A stretch of DNA of 64,000 nucleotides from NCBI GenBank assembly GCA_018267615.1, contig JAFDYD010000044.1, forward strand, positions 43,560 to 107,559, in the 5' to 3' direction. The position numbers and the translations under genes were made by a program. How positions within the stretch are numbered: the stretch's first letter is position 1; every line of letters begins with the position of its first letter. The DNA is from Bacteroidota bacterium (GTDB lineage: Bacteria > Bacteroidota > Bacteroidia > Chitinophagales > Chitinophagaceae). The notes below the pieces were generated by a model, which made no database searches, had not been told where the DNA came from, and saw nothing but the letters and a program-made list of their open reading frames with translations. Positions 15,998-26,771 of the stretch are shown here, piece after piece.

Positions 15998-16890
15998 TTT
16001 TTAAAAATTGTTACGTCTCTTAAATACAATATTGTGTAAATACTCAGTATCCATAAAACAAGCGTAATCTGTATGAAGCGGTCTTTGTAAAGGATTTCTG
16101 TAGGTGAACCAGATTCTTTTTGTACAAAGGTAATCTGTAAATAGCGCATTACACCCGCTATCACAAACAAACTCGAATAGTAAAGCCTGTATGTGCGCAA
16201 ACGCGCCATTGTTATTGGAGACACTGTATAGTTTATATACGCCACAATCAAAATGGCACTAAACAATCCCAGCATCGTATTTAGAAAATCGAGGTTATAC
16301 CCGGACATTGATTTACGCATATCCGTTCCCGTTGATAATTTCAACAGCATATCATCTCTTCGTTTCGCTATCGCCATAAATAAAGAAAGCAGGAATGTCA
16401 TAACGATAAGCCAATCGGTAGTATCCACTTCAGCAATAATAGCTCCCGCCTTCACTCGCAATACGAATCCCGCGGCCAGTATTAGTATGTCCAGGATAGC
16501 AATATTTTTTATGCCCATCGAATACGCGAGGTTCATAAAAAAATAAATTCCCAAAATAAAAAGGAACTGAAAACTATGATCAGACAAATAAGCTAACCCT
16601 GTGCCGATCACAATTAATAATATGCAAATAATGACCGCAGCATTTTTTTTCACTTTACCTGACGCAAGCGGGCGCTTGGATTTCTTCGGATGTTTGCGAT
16701 CATCCTCAATATCCCTGTAGTCGTTGATGATATATATGCTGCTGGCAAAAAAACAGAATGCAAAAAAACCTTCGATCAGGACACCGATCTTTGAAGGCAC
16801 AAAAAAACTTCCTGCAAAAAAGGAGGGTACAAATAAAAAAAGATTTTTTGCCCAATCTTTTGGTCGTAGTAGTTTGATATAATATTTCAT
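15994..16890 (-). CDS. UbiA-family polyprenyl-phosphate phosphoribosyltransferase
   Basis: A 298-residue polytopic membrane protein with about eight to nine helices and the UbiA aspartate motif IINDYRDIEDDRKHPKKSKRPLASG-like, positions near 53-76, where the Asp pair binds Mg-diphosphate. The basic KHPKKSKRP sequence after the motif is characteristic of decaprenyl-phosphate phosphoribosyltransferases (Rv3806c-like), which use PRPP rather than an aromatic acceptor. A second acidic region, near the GTDMRKSMSGY loop, follows. It is the first gene of the operon and provides the substrate for the downstream HAD, DprE1-like and DprE2-like enzymes. No promoter of the TAnnTTTG type was found in the 154-bp gap before it. 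Confidence 0.87.
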   Translation of the reverse strand: MKYYIKLLRPKDWAKNLFLFVPSFFAGSFFVPSKIGVLIEGFFAFCFFASSIYIINDYRDIEDDRKHPKKSKRPLASGKVKKNAAVIICILLIVIGTGLAYLSDHSFQFLFILGIYFFMNLAYSMGIKNIAILDILILAAGFVLRVKAGAIIAEVDTTDWLIVMTFLLSLFMAIAKRRDDMLLKLSTGTDMRKSMSGYNLDFLNTMLGLFSAILIVAYINYTVSPITMARLRTYRLYYSSLFVIAGVMRYLQITFVQKESGSPTEILYKDRFIQITLVLWILSIYTILYLRDVTIFKK

Positions 16891-17044
16891 TCAATAAGGA
16901 TGCCCCAAGATACAACGCAAAATGCTTTAATACAAGATATTATGCCATAAATATTTATTTATTAATTTCTTAACCGGCGAATTTAATTTCCATCATCCAC
17001 CGATGGGAAAAGCGCTCAGTTAAAGCGCCTATTTCGGGTATTTC

Positions 17045-19198
17045 TTGGCGTTGTCAATTGCGTTATTTTTGTTTCAAACAATTTTTATCCGGTCTCTGGC
17101 AGATATATTATCAAGTCCCATTGAATACCTGAAAGGCGTAGGGCCCTACCGCGGCGATCTCTTAAAAAAAGAACTGAACATTTTTACTTTTAAGGACCTC
17201 CTCCAGCATTTCCCTTACCGGCATGTGGACAAAACAAAAATCAATCTCATTCGCGAAATTACTCCCGACACGGAGTATGTTCAGATAGCCGGCAAATTGA
17301 TAAGTATCGAAATAATTGGCGAAAAAAGGGCCAAGCGTCTGGTAGCTGAACTTCGCGACACAAGCGGCGTCATTGAATTGGTGTGGTTCCAGGGAATAAG
17401 CTGGATCCAAAAATCATTACAGACCGGAAGCGATTATTTGGTATATGGAAAAATAAGTTTTTTCCAAGGCAATAAGCAAATCACGCATCCCGAAATTGAA
17501 CCGCTAAATCAAAATATAACAAACGATAAATTTATTCTCGAACCAGTTTATCCAAGCACAGAAAAATTAAAAGCGAAAGGACTGGGTGGACGGCAACTTG
17601 GAAAATTAACACGATTCTTACTCTCACTGCTAACTGAAAAAGACATCCCTGAAATTTTACCCGATTCAGTTACGCATCAACTAAAATTATTATCGAGGTT
17701 CAACGCATTCACCTCAATTCATTTTCCTGAAAACATGGAGTCATATAATCATGCGCTGAACCGTTTGAAATTTGAAGAACTTTTTATCGCGCAGTTGCGC
17801 GTGGGTATGATCAAATCACAAAGACATCGTTATTCAAAAGGGATTGTGTTCAGCCAGGTCGGTGATTTATTCAATACATTTTACTCAAAATATTTGCCAT
17901 TCGAACTCACAGGCGCGCAAAAGAAAGTTTTGAAAGAAATAAGAAAAGATACAGCGAGCGGGAGACAAATGAATCGACTGCTGCAAGGGGATGTTGGTAG
18001 CGGCAAAACTGCTGTTGCACTGCTTTCCATGCTTTTGGCTGCTGATAATGGATACCAGAGTTGCTTGTTGTCACCGACAGAAATTTTAGCGCGTCAGCAT
18101 TATGATCATTTTTCGGAAATGACAAAAGATATATCGTTGACTGTAGCGCTTCTGACAGGATCAACCAAATCAAAGGAAAGAAAAAAAATTCTTGATCAGC
18201 TTGCAAATGGCTCGCTCGATATTTTGATAGGAACACATGCAATCATTGAAGATACTGTTCAATTCAGCAATCTTGGATTTGCAGTAATCGATGAACAACA
18301 TCGTTTCGGTGTTGCGCAACGAGCAAAACTCTGGAACAAATCAACAATTCCACCGCATATATTGGTAATGACTGCAACTCCGATTCCGAGAACATTAGCA
18401 ATGACCGCATACGGTGATCTCGACTACAGTGTGATGAACGAGTTACCTCCCGGAAGGCAACCAGTGAGAACCGTGCATCGTTATGAAGATAAAAGATCTC
18501 AGGTGATGGATTTTATCCGTGCTGAAATCCTGAAAGGAAAACAAGCATATATTATTTTTCCGCTTATAGAAGAATCGGAAAAATTAGATTACGAAAATTT
18601 AATGAAAGGCTATGAGAATGTGAAAGCTTATTTCCCCGAACCAAAATACTGGATGAGCATGGTACATGGCCGCCAAACAAATGTAGTCCGGGAAACCAAC
18701 ATGCAACGTTTTTTGAATAAGGATACTCAGATCATGGTTGCGACAACAGTGATCGAAGTCGGTGTGAATGTTCCCAATGCAACCGTCATGGTGATCGAAA
18801 GCGCTGAAAAATTCGGCTTATCGCAGCTTCACCAGTTAAGGGGCCGTGTTGGGAGAGGAAACGATAAAAGCTTTTGCATTTTATTAACAAGTGTTAAGTT
18901 AAACAACGAGGCCCGGGAGCGTTTAAAAATAATGTGCGCCACAACGGATGGTTTTAAGATCGCAGAAAAGGACATGGAGATACGCGGACCGGGAGATATA
19001 GCAGGCACAAAGCAAAGCGGCATGCTTGATTTTAAACTAGCCGACCTTATTTGTGACGGACATTGGCTTGATCTCGCTGCAAAAATGGCGAGCCGGCTGC
19101 TTGATACAGATCCGGAACTTAATGCAACAGAAAATCTAACCCTCAAAAACCATCTTCTTTTGCAATATGGAAAAACACAGTGGAGTAAGATTTCATAA
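17045..19198 (+). CDS. recG: ATP-dependent DNA helicase RecG
   Basis: A roughly 700-residue RecG. The N-terminal wedge region begins SSPIEYLKGVGPYRGDLLKK, the OB-fold follows (VQIAGKLISIE, ELRDTSGVIELVWFQG), then superfamily-2 helicase motifs: LLQGDVGSGKTA (Walker A), AVIDEQHRFGVAQR (DEQH, motif II), MTATPIPRTLAM (motif III), and VATTVIEVGVNVPNA / HQLRGRVGRG (motifs V and VI). It drives branch migration and fork reversal in DNA repair. No ATG precedes the conserved N-terminus. The TTG at 17045 is used but TTG codons at 17051 and 17069 are equally possible, so the first 10 residues are uncertain. Neighbours are unrelated. Confidence 0.95.
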   Translation: MALSIALFLFQTIFIRSLADILSSPIEYLKGVGPYRGDLLKKELNIFTFKDLLQHFPYRHVDKTKINLIREITPDTEYVQIAGKLISIEIIGEKRAKRLVAELRDTSGVIELVWFQGISWIQKSLQTGSDYLVYGKISFFQGNKQITHPEIEPLNQNITNDKFILEPVYPSTEKLKAKGLGGRQLGKLTRFLLSLLTEKDIPEILPDSVTHQLKLLSRFNAFTSIHFPENMESYNHALNRLKFEELFIAQLRVGMIKSQRHRYSKGIVFSQVGDLFNTFYSKYLPFELTGAQKKVLKEIRKDTASGRQMNRLLQGDVGSGKTAVALLSMLLAADNGYQSCLLSPTEILARQHYDHFSEMTKDISLTVALLTGSTKSKERKKILDQLANGSLDILIGTHAIIEDTVQFSNLGFAVIDEQHRFGVAQRAKLWNKSTIPPHILVMTATPIPRTLAMTAYGDLDYSVMNELPPGRQPVRTVHRYEDKRSQVMDFIRAEILKGKQAYIIFPLIEESEKLDYENLMKGYENVKAYFPEPKYWMSMVHGRQTNVVRETNMQRFLNKDTQIMVATTVIEVGVNVPNATVMVIESAEKFGLSQLHQLRGRVGRGNDKSFCILLTSVKLNNEARERLKIMCATTDGFKIAEKDMEIRGPGDIAGTKQSGMLDFKLADLICDGHWLDLAAKMASRLLDTDPELNATENLTLKNHLLLQYGKTQWSKIS

Positions 19199-19258
19199 AT
19201 TACACCCGATTCTGTCAGTTTGATTCCGATACTGTTTTATTCAATAATAAAACGCACC

Positions 19259-22200
19259 TTGAAAAGAAGACTGTTTATAGTTTGTATCTTATTCATCTAC
19301 ACATGCGCATCTGCTCTGGCACAGACTGGATATTCCAATCTTGAATTTATTGAGAACAGAGGTCAGTTGGATAAAAAATTCGGCTTTAAAGCGCAAATGA
19401 ACAACGGTAGTTTCCTTTTACAAAAACAGGGATTTACCGTCATATTGCATAATACAGATGATCTGAATATAGTCCGCACAATCGCACATGGACATTCGCC
19501 CGAGCATTCCGAAAATCAAATCGCGACAAAATCGCCGGGATCAGCAAAAACTGTAGTCAACAAAAATACCAAATACACGATCCGATCACATGCGTATGAA
19601 GTAGGTTTTGTAAATGCAAACGAAAATCCGGAAATAGTACCGGATAAACCACTTCCCACTTACAACAACTATTTTATCGGCAACGATCCGGCAAACTGGG
19701 CTACTCATTGTAAGATTTATCAAGGTGTAACTTATAAAAATATTTATTCGGGTATTGATGTCCGTTATTATACGGAAAATGGCAGATTGAAATATGACAT
19801 CATCGTGCATCCGGGAGCCGACGCAAACGTGATTGCGATGAAATATACTGGCGCAGATAAACTAAGCATCAAACAAAATCAACTGATCACGCATACATCG
19901 GTAACGGATGTAAAAGAATTTGTTCCGCATTCTTTCGATGTAACAAATACAAGCCGCACGGAGGTCGATTGTAATTATGTGATCGACGCTAATAACACCG
20001 TCCGTTTTAAATTGGGCAAACATAATAAGGATGCTACGCTTATTATCGATCCAACATGGATTTTTACCACGTTTACCGGAAGCAGATCTGATAACTGGGG
20101 TTATACTGCAACATATGATGCCGCAGGAAATTTTTATTCAGGTAGTATTGTATTGAATGATAGAGATGGCGGCAACGGCTTCAGAGTTTCACCCGGCGCA
20201 TTTCAAACAACATTCCAGGGTGGCGATGGAAGCGAAGGTGCTCAGTTTAGTTACGATGTCGGTATTATGAAATTTAATCCGACTGGAACGACGATGTTAT
20301 ATGCAACTTATCTTGGCGGAAGTGGTGATGAGCAACCGCATAGTCTTGTGGTTGACAACGCAGGCAATCTTGTCGTCGCGGGCAGAACAAGTTCTGGCGA
20401 TTTCCCTACCGGAGCAGGCGGCGTGTATGGAAGCGGAGGCAGCTTTGATATTTTTCTTACAAAATTTAATGCCAATGGCACGAACCTTATCGGATCAAGG
20501 AGAATAGGAGGAACCGGATGGGATGGCGTAAATATTGCTCCAAAATATTATTACAATCCTGGAAATGGATTGCCAATGGGACAACTTTCTCTTCGATTAA
20601 ATTATGGTGACGACGGCCGGAGTGAAGTGATCGTTGATGCTTCTAATAATATTTACCTGGCATCATGCACGCAGTCAACTGACTTTCCGTGCACCGCAAA
20701 CGCATTTAAAAATTCATCCGGTGGAAAACAGGATGGCGTATTCATTAAAACCAATCCGGATTTAAGTGTAATACTTGCTTCGAGTTATTTGGGAGGAAAT
20801 GCCGACGATGCTGCATTTGCCCTTGCACTGAATCCAACTAACGGTGATGTATATGTGGGCGGCGGAACAGCGAGCAGTGATTTTCCAGGCAGAAATAATG
20901 CGCCGGTCTTATTTAACGCTTTAAATGGTTCATCAATAGATGGATTCGTTTCTATCATCAGTAACGATGGCGGAACACTCAAGCGAACTTCTTATTTTGG
21001 TACATCAGGAACCGAAGTGATATATGGTGTGCAGTTCGACAAAAAAGGATTTCCCTATATCATGGGTACCACGACCGGCGCGTGGCCAGTCACTCCTGCT
21101 TCGGTCTGGAGTCAGGTAAACGGAAAACAATTTGTCGCCAAACTTCAACCCGATCTCAACGGATGGATTTATTCAACTGTTTTTGGCAAAGGAGATATTT
21201 ATCCTGATATATCTCCAACTGCTTTCCTGGTTGACCGATGTGAAAATGTTTATGTCGCAGGATGGGGTGGCGGCATTGAATCCGAAGTAGATGGTAAATA
21301 TAATAACTCAACCACCAGCGGTTTGTACACTACCGCCGATGCGCTTAAGAAAACAACTGATGGCGCCGATTTCTATTTCATCGTAATGAAAAAAAATATG
21401 AGCGCGCCTCCATTGTATGCAACTTTTTTTGGTCAGAATGGAGGAAGAGTTGGTGATCATGTTGATGGAGGAACCAGTCGTTTTGATCAGCAGGGAATTA
21501 TTTATGAAGCCATCTGTGCCAATTGCGCCGGCGGCGCTACATTCCCGACAACGCCAGGTGCCTGGTTCCCGACTAATGGAGCTCTGGCAGAAGGTGGTTG
21601 CAATCTCGCCGCAGTAAAAATTGCGTTTAATTTTGCAGGGGTGGCCGCAGATCTTCGTTCAATGATAAACGGTAGATACGACAGTTCCGGTTGTGTACCG
21701 CTAGATGTTACATTCGTCGATACAATCAGAAATGCTAAAAATTATATTTGGAACTTTGGTGATGGCACGCCCGATTCTGCAACTACTGCTTACCAAGTTA
21801 CTCATACATATCAAAATATCGGAACTTATAAAGTCAGGCTCATCGCGATTGATTCAAACAGTTGCAATGTTGCTGATACAGTTTACATCGATATCAGGGC
21901 GCGCAATGATAAAGCAGACGTAGCTTTCAATTCAATTAAGCTTCCACCCTGCCAGTCTTTAGCATACCGGTTTGATAATATTTCAACTCCGCCGGCAGGA
22001 AAACCTTTTGGTGCAACTTCTTTTATATGGGATTTTGGTGATGGCTCGCAGAGGTTAGTTGCGGGAACTGCAAGCGTTAATCATTCTTATGCTTCGCCAG
22101 GGACTTATAATGTAAAACTTTTGCTCGTCGATACCAATTACTGCAATTTCCCTGATAGTGCACAGAAAATTTTACGCGTGGCACAATTGGTAAAAGCACA

Positions 22201-22954
22201 ATTTGAAACGCCGACATCAGGTTGTATTCCATATACTGCAGTATTTAATAATACTTCTCTCGCAGGCGAACAATTTATCTGGGATTTCGGCGACGGTTCT
22301 GGTTCAACCGACGTAAATCCAACTCATGTTTACAATAATATTGGAACATATACAATCAAACTTATTGCAATCGATACCGCGACATGTAATAAGGTTGATT
22401 CAACAACATTAACGATCAATACCCATCCAAAACCAACTGCTGCTTTTACGGATCAACCCATTCCGCCTGAATTCAACAAACCAACAATTTTCTTTAATGG
22501 CTCAACCGGCGCTACTCATTTCAAATGGTTTTTTGGAGATGGGGATTCAACACTTAAATCAAATATGGATACTGTTATTCATCAGTATCGAAAGACTGGC
22601 ACTTTCCAGGCTTGTCTTGTTGCGTTGAATCAATTCGAATGTGCTGACACTGCTTGTTTGCCTGTTGAAACGCTTATTAATCCATTGCTCGATGTTCCGA
22701 ATGCCTTTACACCGGGACGTTTTGGACAAAACAGTACGATAAAAGTTCAAGGCTTCGGAATTTCTTCACTGATATTCCGCATATACAACAGGTGGGGGAA
22801 AATAGTGTTTGAAAGTAATGATCAGAATAATGGCTGGGATGGAACTTACAAAGGAAATCCACAACCAATGGATGTGTACGTATATACACTCGATGCTGTG
22901 TTCTTTGACGGCACAAGAACAACCCGGAGCGGAGATATTACGTTAATCAGGTAG
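19259..22954 (+). CDS. Giant T9SS type B surface protein with beta-propeller-like and PKD domains (copy 1)
   Basis: A 1231-residue secreted protein. A signal peptide (KRRLFIVCILFIYTCASALAQ) is followed by a conserved N-terminal domain starting YSNLEFIENRGQLD. Next comes a region of repeated blocks with YATYLGGSGDE, SSYLGGNADDAAFAL and YFGTSGTE, resembling SBBP beta-propeller repeats. Then come four PKD domains, each with an xWxFGDG core, and a C-terminal gliding-motility-associated type B sorting domain (PNAFTPGRFGQNS, RIYNRWGKIVFE, GWDGTYKG, GDITLIR). The TTG at 19259 is chosen because the paralogue downstream also starts TTG-AAA at the same place relative to the signal peptide. It is exported by T9SS to the cell surface, probably as an adhesin or matrix protein, and is paired with the downstream PorP/SprF gene. 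Confidence 0.9.
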   Translation: MKRRLFIVCILFIYTCASALAQTGYSNLEFIENRGQLDKKFGFKAQMNNGSFLLQKQGFTVILHNTDDLNIVRTIAHGHSPEHSENQIATKSPGSAKTVVNKNTKYTIRSHAYEVGFVNANENPEIVPDKPLPTYNNYFIGNDPANWATHCKIYQGVTYKNIYSGIDVRYYTENGRLKYDIIVHPGADANVIAMKYTGADKLSIKQNQLITHTSVTDVKEFVPHSFDVTNTSRTEVDCNYVIDANNTVRFKLGKHNKDATLIIDPTWIFTTFTGSRSDNWGYTATYDAAGNFYSGSIVLNDRDGGNGFRVSPGAFQTTFQGGDGSEGAQFSYDVGIMKFNPTGTTMLYATYLGGSGDEQPHSLVVDNAGNLVVAGRTSSGDFPTGAGGVYGSGGSFDIFLTKFNANGTNLIGSRRIGGTGWDGVNIAPKYYYNPGNGLPMGQLSLRLNYGDDGRSEVIVDASNNIYLASCTQSTDFPCTANAFKNSSGGKQDGVFIKTNPDLSVILASSYLGGNADDAAFALALNPTNGDVYVGGGTASSDFPGRNNAPVLFNALNGSSIDGFVSIISNDGGTLKRTSYFGTSGTEVIYGVQFDKKGFPYIMGTTTGAWPVTPASVWSQVNGKQFVAKLQPDLNGWIYSTVFGKGDIYPDISPTAFLVDRCENVYVAGWGGGIESEVDGKYNNSTTSGLYTTADALKKTTDGADFYFIVMKKNMSAPPLYATFFGQNGGRVGDHVDGGTSRFDQQGIIYEAICANCAGGATFPTTPGAWFPTNGALAEGGCNLAAVKIAFNFAGVAADLRSMINGRYDSSGCVPLDVTFVDTIRNAKNYIWNFGDGTPDSATTAYQVTHTYQNIGTYKVRLIAIDSNSCNVADTVYIDIRARNDKADVAFNSIKLPPCQSLAYRFDNISTPPAGKPFGATSFIWDFGDGSQRLVAGTASVNHSYASPGTYNVKLLLVDTNYCNFPDSAQKILRVAQLVKAQFETPTSGCIPYTAVFNNTSLAGEQFIWDFGDGSGSTDVNPTHVYNNIGTYTIKLIAIDTATCNKVDSTTLTINTHPKPTAAFTDQPIPPEFNKPTIFFNGSTGATHFKWFFGDGDSTLKSNMDTVIHQYRKTGTFQACLVALNQFECADTACLPVETLINPLLDVPNAFTPGRFGQNSTIKVQGFGISSLIFRIYNRWGKIVFESNDQNNGWDGTYKGNPQPMDVYVYTLDAVFFDGTRTTRSGDITLIR

Positions 22955-23097
22955 GAAATATAGGGGCCAACCTCATTTAAATAAACTTTTGATTCGAACA
23001 ATTTTGTGTGTGTAATTATTAGAATAAATGAATCTTATTTTAAGATTTCGTAAACACCAACCAACATACCTGCTTCTATATATTTGATTTAATAAAA

Positions 23098-26000
23098 TTG
23101 AAAAAAATCAGCTTGGGAAAAAGACTTCTGATAATTATTGGTTTGGCTGTTGCGGCTACTTTGCAGGTTGCCGCACAAGCTGGCTATTCCAATCTTGAAT
23201 TCATCGAAAATAAAGGTCAGTGGGATAAACAGGTGATATTAAGAGGTGAACTTAATAACGGATCTTTCTTTCTACAGAAAAAAGGATTTAGCGTTTTATT
23301 ACATAATGCGGATGATTTGATAAGACTCAGAGAAAATCATCGCAATCAATCAATCAATGATGCCGACTCCAAAACTAATTCGTTGGATAGAACCAAGAAT
23401 CTTTTAGCCGGAGATATTCTGCACTCACACAACTATTCAGTTACGTTTATCGGTGGCAGTGATGACGTGGAAATTGTGCCTGACAAACCTTTGCCTACTT
23501 ACAATAATTATTTTATTGGAAATGATAAATCAAAATGGGCGTCGAATTGTAAAATTTATCAAGGTGTCACTTACAAAAATGTATATCCGAATATAGATAT
23601 CCGTTATTATTCAAACGATGGCCAGTTGAAATACGATATCATCGTGCATCCTGGTGGCGATCTCAAGCGCGTTGCATTGAGATATGAGGGGCCTGAAAAA
23701 ATGAGTATAAGAAATAATCAACTGACAATAAAAACTTCTGTTGGGACTGTAAAAGAATTGGCACCTTATGCATACCAGGCAAGTGCGGCAGGAAAAGAAG
23801 AAGTGATTTGTAAATATGTTATTGGCAAGGATAGTATTTTAAGGTTCGATGTAAAAAATTATAATAAATCAACAACGCTTATTGTTGATCCCACACTTGT
23901 ATTTTCTACTTTCACTGGCAGTGCATCCAGCAATTGGGGATTTACTGCAACTCCTGGTCCTGATGGAAGTTTTTTTGCAGGAGGAATCGTTTTTGGTCCG
24001 GGCTTCAGGGTAATACCCGGAGCTTTCCAAACAAATTTTCAAAAAGGTGCATTTGATATTGGGATTATTAAATTCAACCGCACTGGAACTACAAGAATTT
24101 ATGCGACCTATTTGGGTGGAAACGATAATGAAACTCCGCATAGTCTTATCTGCGATCCACAAGGAAATCTCGTGGTATTGGGAAGAACTTATTCACCCGA
24201 TTTTCCAACACTCGATAGTGCTGGACCATGCGGAGGTGCGGATATGTTTGTGACCAAATTCAACTCAACAGGAACGGGGCTGATCGGATCGATGCGAATT
24301 GGAGGAACAGCCGATGATTGCGTGAATACAAATGATCAATTCAAAACAAAAGTTGAAAGAGCTGAGGGCCTGATAAGAAATTATGGTGATGATTCCAGGA
24401 GCGAAGTAATATTAGATGGTGCGAATAATATTTATGTTGCTGCTTCAACCAAATCGAAAAATTTTCCAATTGCAGGAGCGCCTTTTCAACCACTGGCGGG
24501 AGGCGGACAGGATGGTGTTGTATTGAAAATAAATCCCGGATGCAATACATTATTATTCTCCAGTTATTTGGGCGGCACTGGAGATGATGCTGCATTTGTT
24601 TTAAAAGTGAATCCTTTAACTGGTGACATCTACGTAGGCGGTGCAACAACAGGCGCATTCCCAGGAAATAAAGCTGGCGCATTGCAATCGATATACCAGG
24701 GCGGACCTTCCGATGCATTCGTTACGATCATATCGAATGACGGAACTACGCAAAAGAAAACAAGTTATTTTGGAACATCTGGTTTTGATGGCATTTACGG
24801 TATTGAGTTTGATAAAAAAGGTTTTCCTTATATCATGGGTTCAACAACCGGAAGTTGGCAGGTGACCAGCAATGTTGGATTCATTAATCCGGGAGCGAAA
24901 CAATTTGTTTCAAAATTGCAACCGGATCTTTCAGCATACGTTTATTCCACCACTTTCGGAACAGCTGCAAGTCTTCCCAATATATCGCCGGTAGCGTTTC
25001 TCGTGGATCGTTGTGAAAACGTATATGTTTCCGGATGGGGCGGATGGCTGTGGACCTCAAGAGTCGATCCTTATGGTCTTGCCGGCACATTGGGAATGCC
25101 TGTTACGCCAAACGCGATTCAGTCCACAACAGACGGACATGATTTTTATTTTATCGTTATTCAGAAAAATGCATCAGCATTATTATACGGAACTTTTTTT
25201 GGTCAGCTTGATGGACCAAATAGTATTAGTGAACACGTTGACGGAGGCACCAGCAGATACGATCAATTTGGAATTATATACCAGGCAATATGCGCCAACT
25301 GTGGCGGTGGTAGTCTCAAACCATTTCCAACAACTCCTGGCGCATGGAGTCCACGCAATGGCGCGCTCGCCGAAAGAGGTTGCAACTTGGCAGCTGTAAA
25401 AATCGCTTTTAATTTTGCAGGAGTTTCTGCCGATCTGCGATCTATTATTAATGGCAGATACGATAGTTCCGGCTGTATTCCGCTCGATGTAACGTTTACG
25501 GATACACTAAGAACTGCGAAGAATTATATTTGGAATTTCGGAGATGGTTCTCCCGATACTCCTACTGTCTCCTACCAGGTGAAACATACTTATAACAACG
25601 TCGGAACTTATCGTGTGCGATTAATTGCGATCGATTCAAATAGCTGCAATGTTGCCGATACTGTTTATATGAATATCAGGGCTCGTACTGATAAGGCAGA
25701 TCTGGCTTTTAATGCTATCAAGCTTCCTCCTTGCGAATCGCTCACTTATCGTTTTGATAATATTTCAACATCTCCTCCTGGAAAACCATTTTCAGATTCT
25801 TCATTTATCTGGGATTTTGGAGATGCATCACCGCGTGTTGTTGGCGGTACCGCAAGCCTCAGCCATTCTTATCTTGCTCCCGGAACTTATAATGTCCGGC
25901 TCGTTCTTGTTGATACCAATTATTGTAATTATCCCGATAGCGCACAGAAAACACTTCGCGTTTCTCCATTAGTAAAGGCACAATTTGAAACACCGCCGAT

Positions 26001-26736
26001 TGGATGCGCGCCTTATACTGCCGTGTTCAACAACACATCACTTGCAGGACAGGATTTCTTTTGGGATTTTGGTGATGGCACCACATCCACTGATGTGAAC
26101 CCAGTTCATCTTTATAATGACACGGGCGTTTACAAAATCAAATTAATTGCTGTCGATACCTCAACATGTAATAAAATTGATTCGACGACTGTAACCATTA
26201 GTGTTCATTCCAAACCTACTGCCGCATTTACCAATCAGCCAATTCCAGCCGAATACAACAAACCCACGACATTCTTTAATGGATCATCCGGAGCCAATCA
26301 TTTTATTTGGTATTTTGGCGATGATGATTCAACCGCTAAATCAACCATGGATACAGTAATACATCAATACCGGTCCACGAGTACATACAACGCCTGTCTG
26401 GTTGCGATCAATCAATTCGGATGTACGGATACGGTTTGTCATCCTGTTGAATCATTGATCAACCCATTGCTGGATGTTCCAAATGCATTTACACCCGGAA
26501 GATTTGGGCAAAACAGCACGATTAGAGTACAGGGCTTTGGAATCGCTACGATGATTTTCCGTATATACAATCGATGGGGACAGGTAGTGTTTGAAACCAA
26601 TGACCAGAATATCGGATGGGACGGCACATTCAAAGGAAATCCTCAGCCAATGGATGTTTATACCTATACCCTTGAGGCCACCTACTTTGATGGTAAAAAA
26701 ACAACCAAAGCAGGCGATATAACGTTAATCAGATAA
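23098..26736 (+). CDS. Giant T9SS type B surface protein with beta-propeller-like and PKD domains (copy 2)
   Basis: A 1212-residue close paralogue of the preceding gene, with the same domain order throughout: signal peptide, EFIENKGQWD N-terminal domain, SBBP-type blocks, a cysteine-containing CNLAAVKIAFNFAGVSADLRS linker, four PKD domains, and the type B sorting domain ending GDITLIR. Long stretches agree residue for residue with copy 1 in the PKD and C-terminal parts, while the N-terminal third is more diverged. This indicates tandem duplication followed by either divergence or partial gene conversion. The start is TTG at 23098; a TATATTTG box just upstream lacks a -33 partner. The adjacent PorP/SprF gene, 35 bp downstream, probably serves both copies. 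Confidence 0.9.
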   Translation: MKKISLGKRLLIIIGLAVAATLQVAAQAGYSNLEFIENKGQWDKQVILRGELNNGSFFLQKKGFSVLLHNADDLIRLRENHRNQSINDADSKTNSLDRTKNLLAGDILHSHNYSVTFIGGSDDVEIVPDKPLPTYNNYFIGNDKSKWASNCKIYQGVTYKNVYPNIDIRYYSNDGQLKYDIIVHPGGDLKRVALRYEGPEKMSIRNNQLTIKTSVGTVKELAPYAYQASAAGKEEVICKYVIGKDSILRFDVKNYNKSTTLIVDPTLVFSTFTGSASSNWGFTATPGPDGSFFAGGIVFGPGFRVIPGAFQTNFQKGAFDIGIIKFNRTGTTRIYATYLGGNDNETPHSLICDPQGNLVVLGRTYSPDFPTLDSAGPCGGADMFVTKFNSTGTGLIGSMRIGGTADDCVNTNDQFKTKVERAEGLIRNYGDDSRSEVILDGANNIYVAASTKSKNFPIAGAPFQPLAGGGQDGVVLKINPGCNTLLFSSYLGGTGDDAAFVLKVNPLTGDIYVGGATTGAFPGNKAGALQSIYQGGPSDAFVTIISNDGTTQKKTSYFGTSGFDGIYGIEFDKKGFPYIMGSTTGSWQVTSNVGFINPGAKQFVSKLQPDLSAYVYSTTFGTAASLPNISPVAFLVDRCENVYVSGWGGWLWTSRVDPYGLAGTLGMPVTPNAIQSTTDGHDFYFIVIQKNASALLYGTFFGQLDGPNSISEHVDGGTSRYDQFGIIYQAICANCGGGSLKPFPTTPGAWSPRNGALAERGCNLAAVKIAFNFAGVSADLRSIINGRYDSSGCIPLDVTFTDTLRTAKNYIWNFGDGSPDTPTVSYQVKHTYNNVGTYRVRLIAIDSNSCNVADTVYMNIRARTDKADLAFNAIKLPPCESLTYRFDNISTSPPGKPFSDSSFIWDFGDASPRVVGGTASLSHSYLAPGTYNVRLVLVDTNYCNYPDSAQKTLRVSPLVKAQFETPPIGCAPYTAVFNNTSLAGQDFFWDFGDGTTSTDVNPVHLYNDTGVYKIKLIAVDTSTCNKIDSTTVTISVHSKPTAAFTNQPIPAEYNKPTTFFNGSSGANHFIWYFGDDDSTAKSTMDTVIHQYRSTSTYNACLVAINQFGCTDTVCHPVESLINPLLDVPNAFTPGRFGQNSTIRVQGFGIATMIFRIYNRWGQVVFETNDQNIGWDGTFKGNPQPMDVYTYTLEATYFDGKKTTKAGDITLIR

Positions 26737-26771
26737 GAAGTGTAACTTTGAAAAGACAAGCTTTGCGCAAT

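Noticed and set aside
16891..17044. Possible regulatory hairpin (GCGCT...AGCGC) between UbiA-type gene and recG
   Set aside because: Only 5 bp of stem without a T-tract or repeat partner; not distinguishable from chance.
21700..22650. Periodic sequence that might be a CRISPR or DNA tandem repeat
   Set aside because: The periodicity is about 250 bp and follows the four PKD domains with FGDG cores; it is protein-level repetition.
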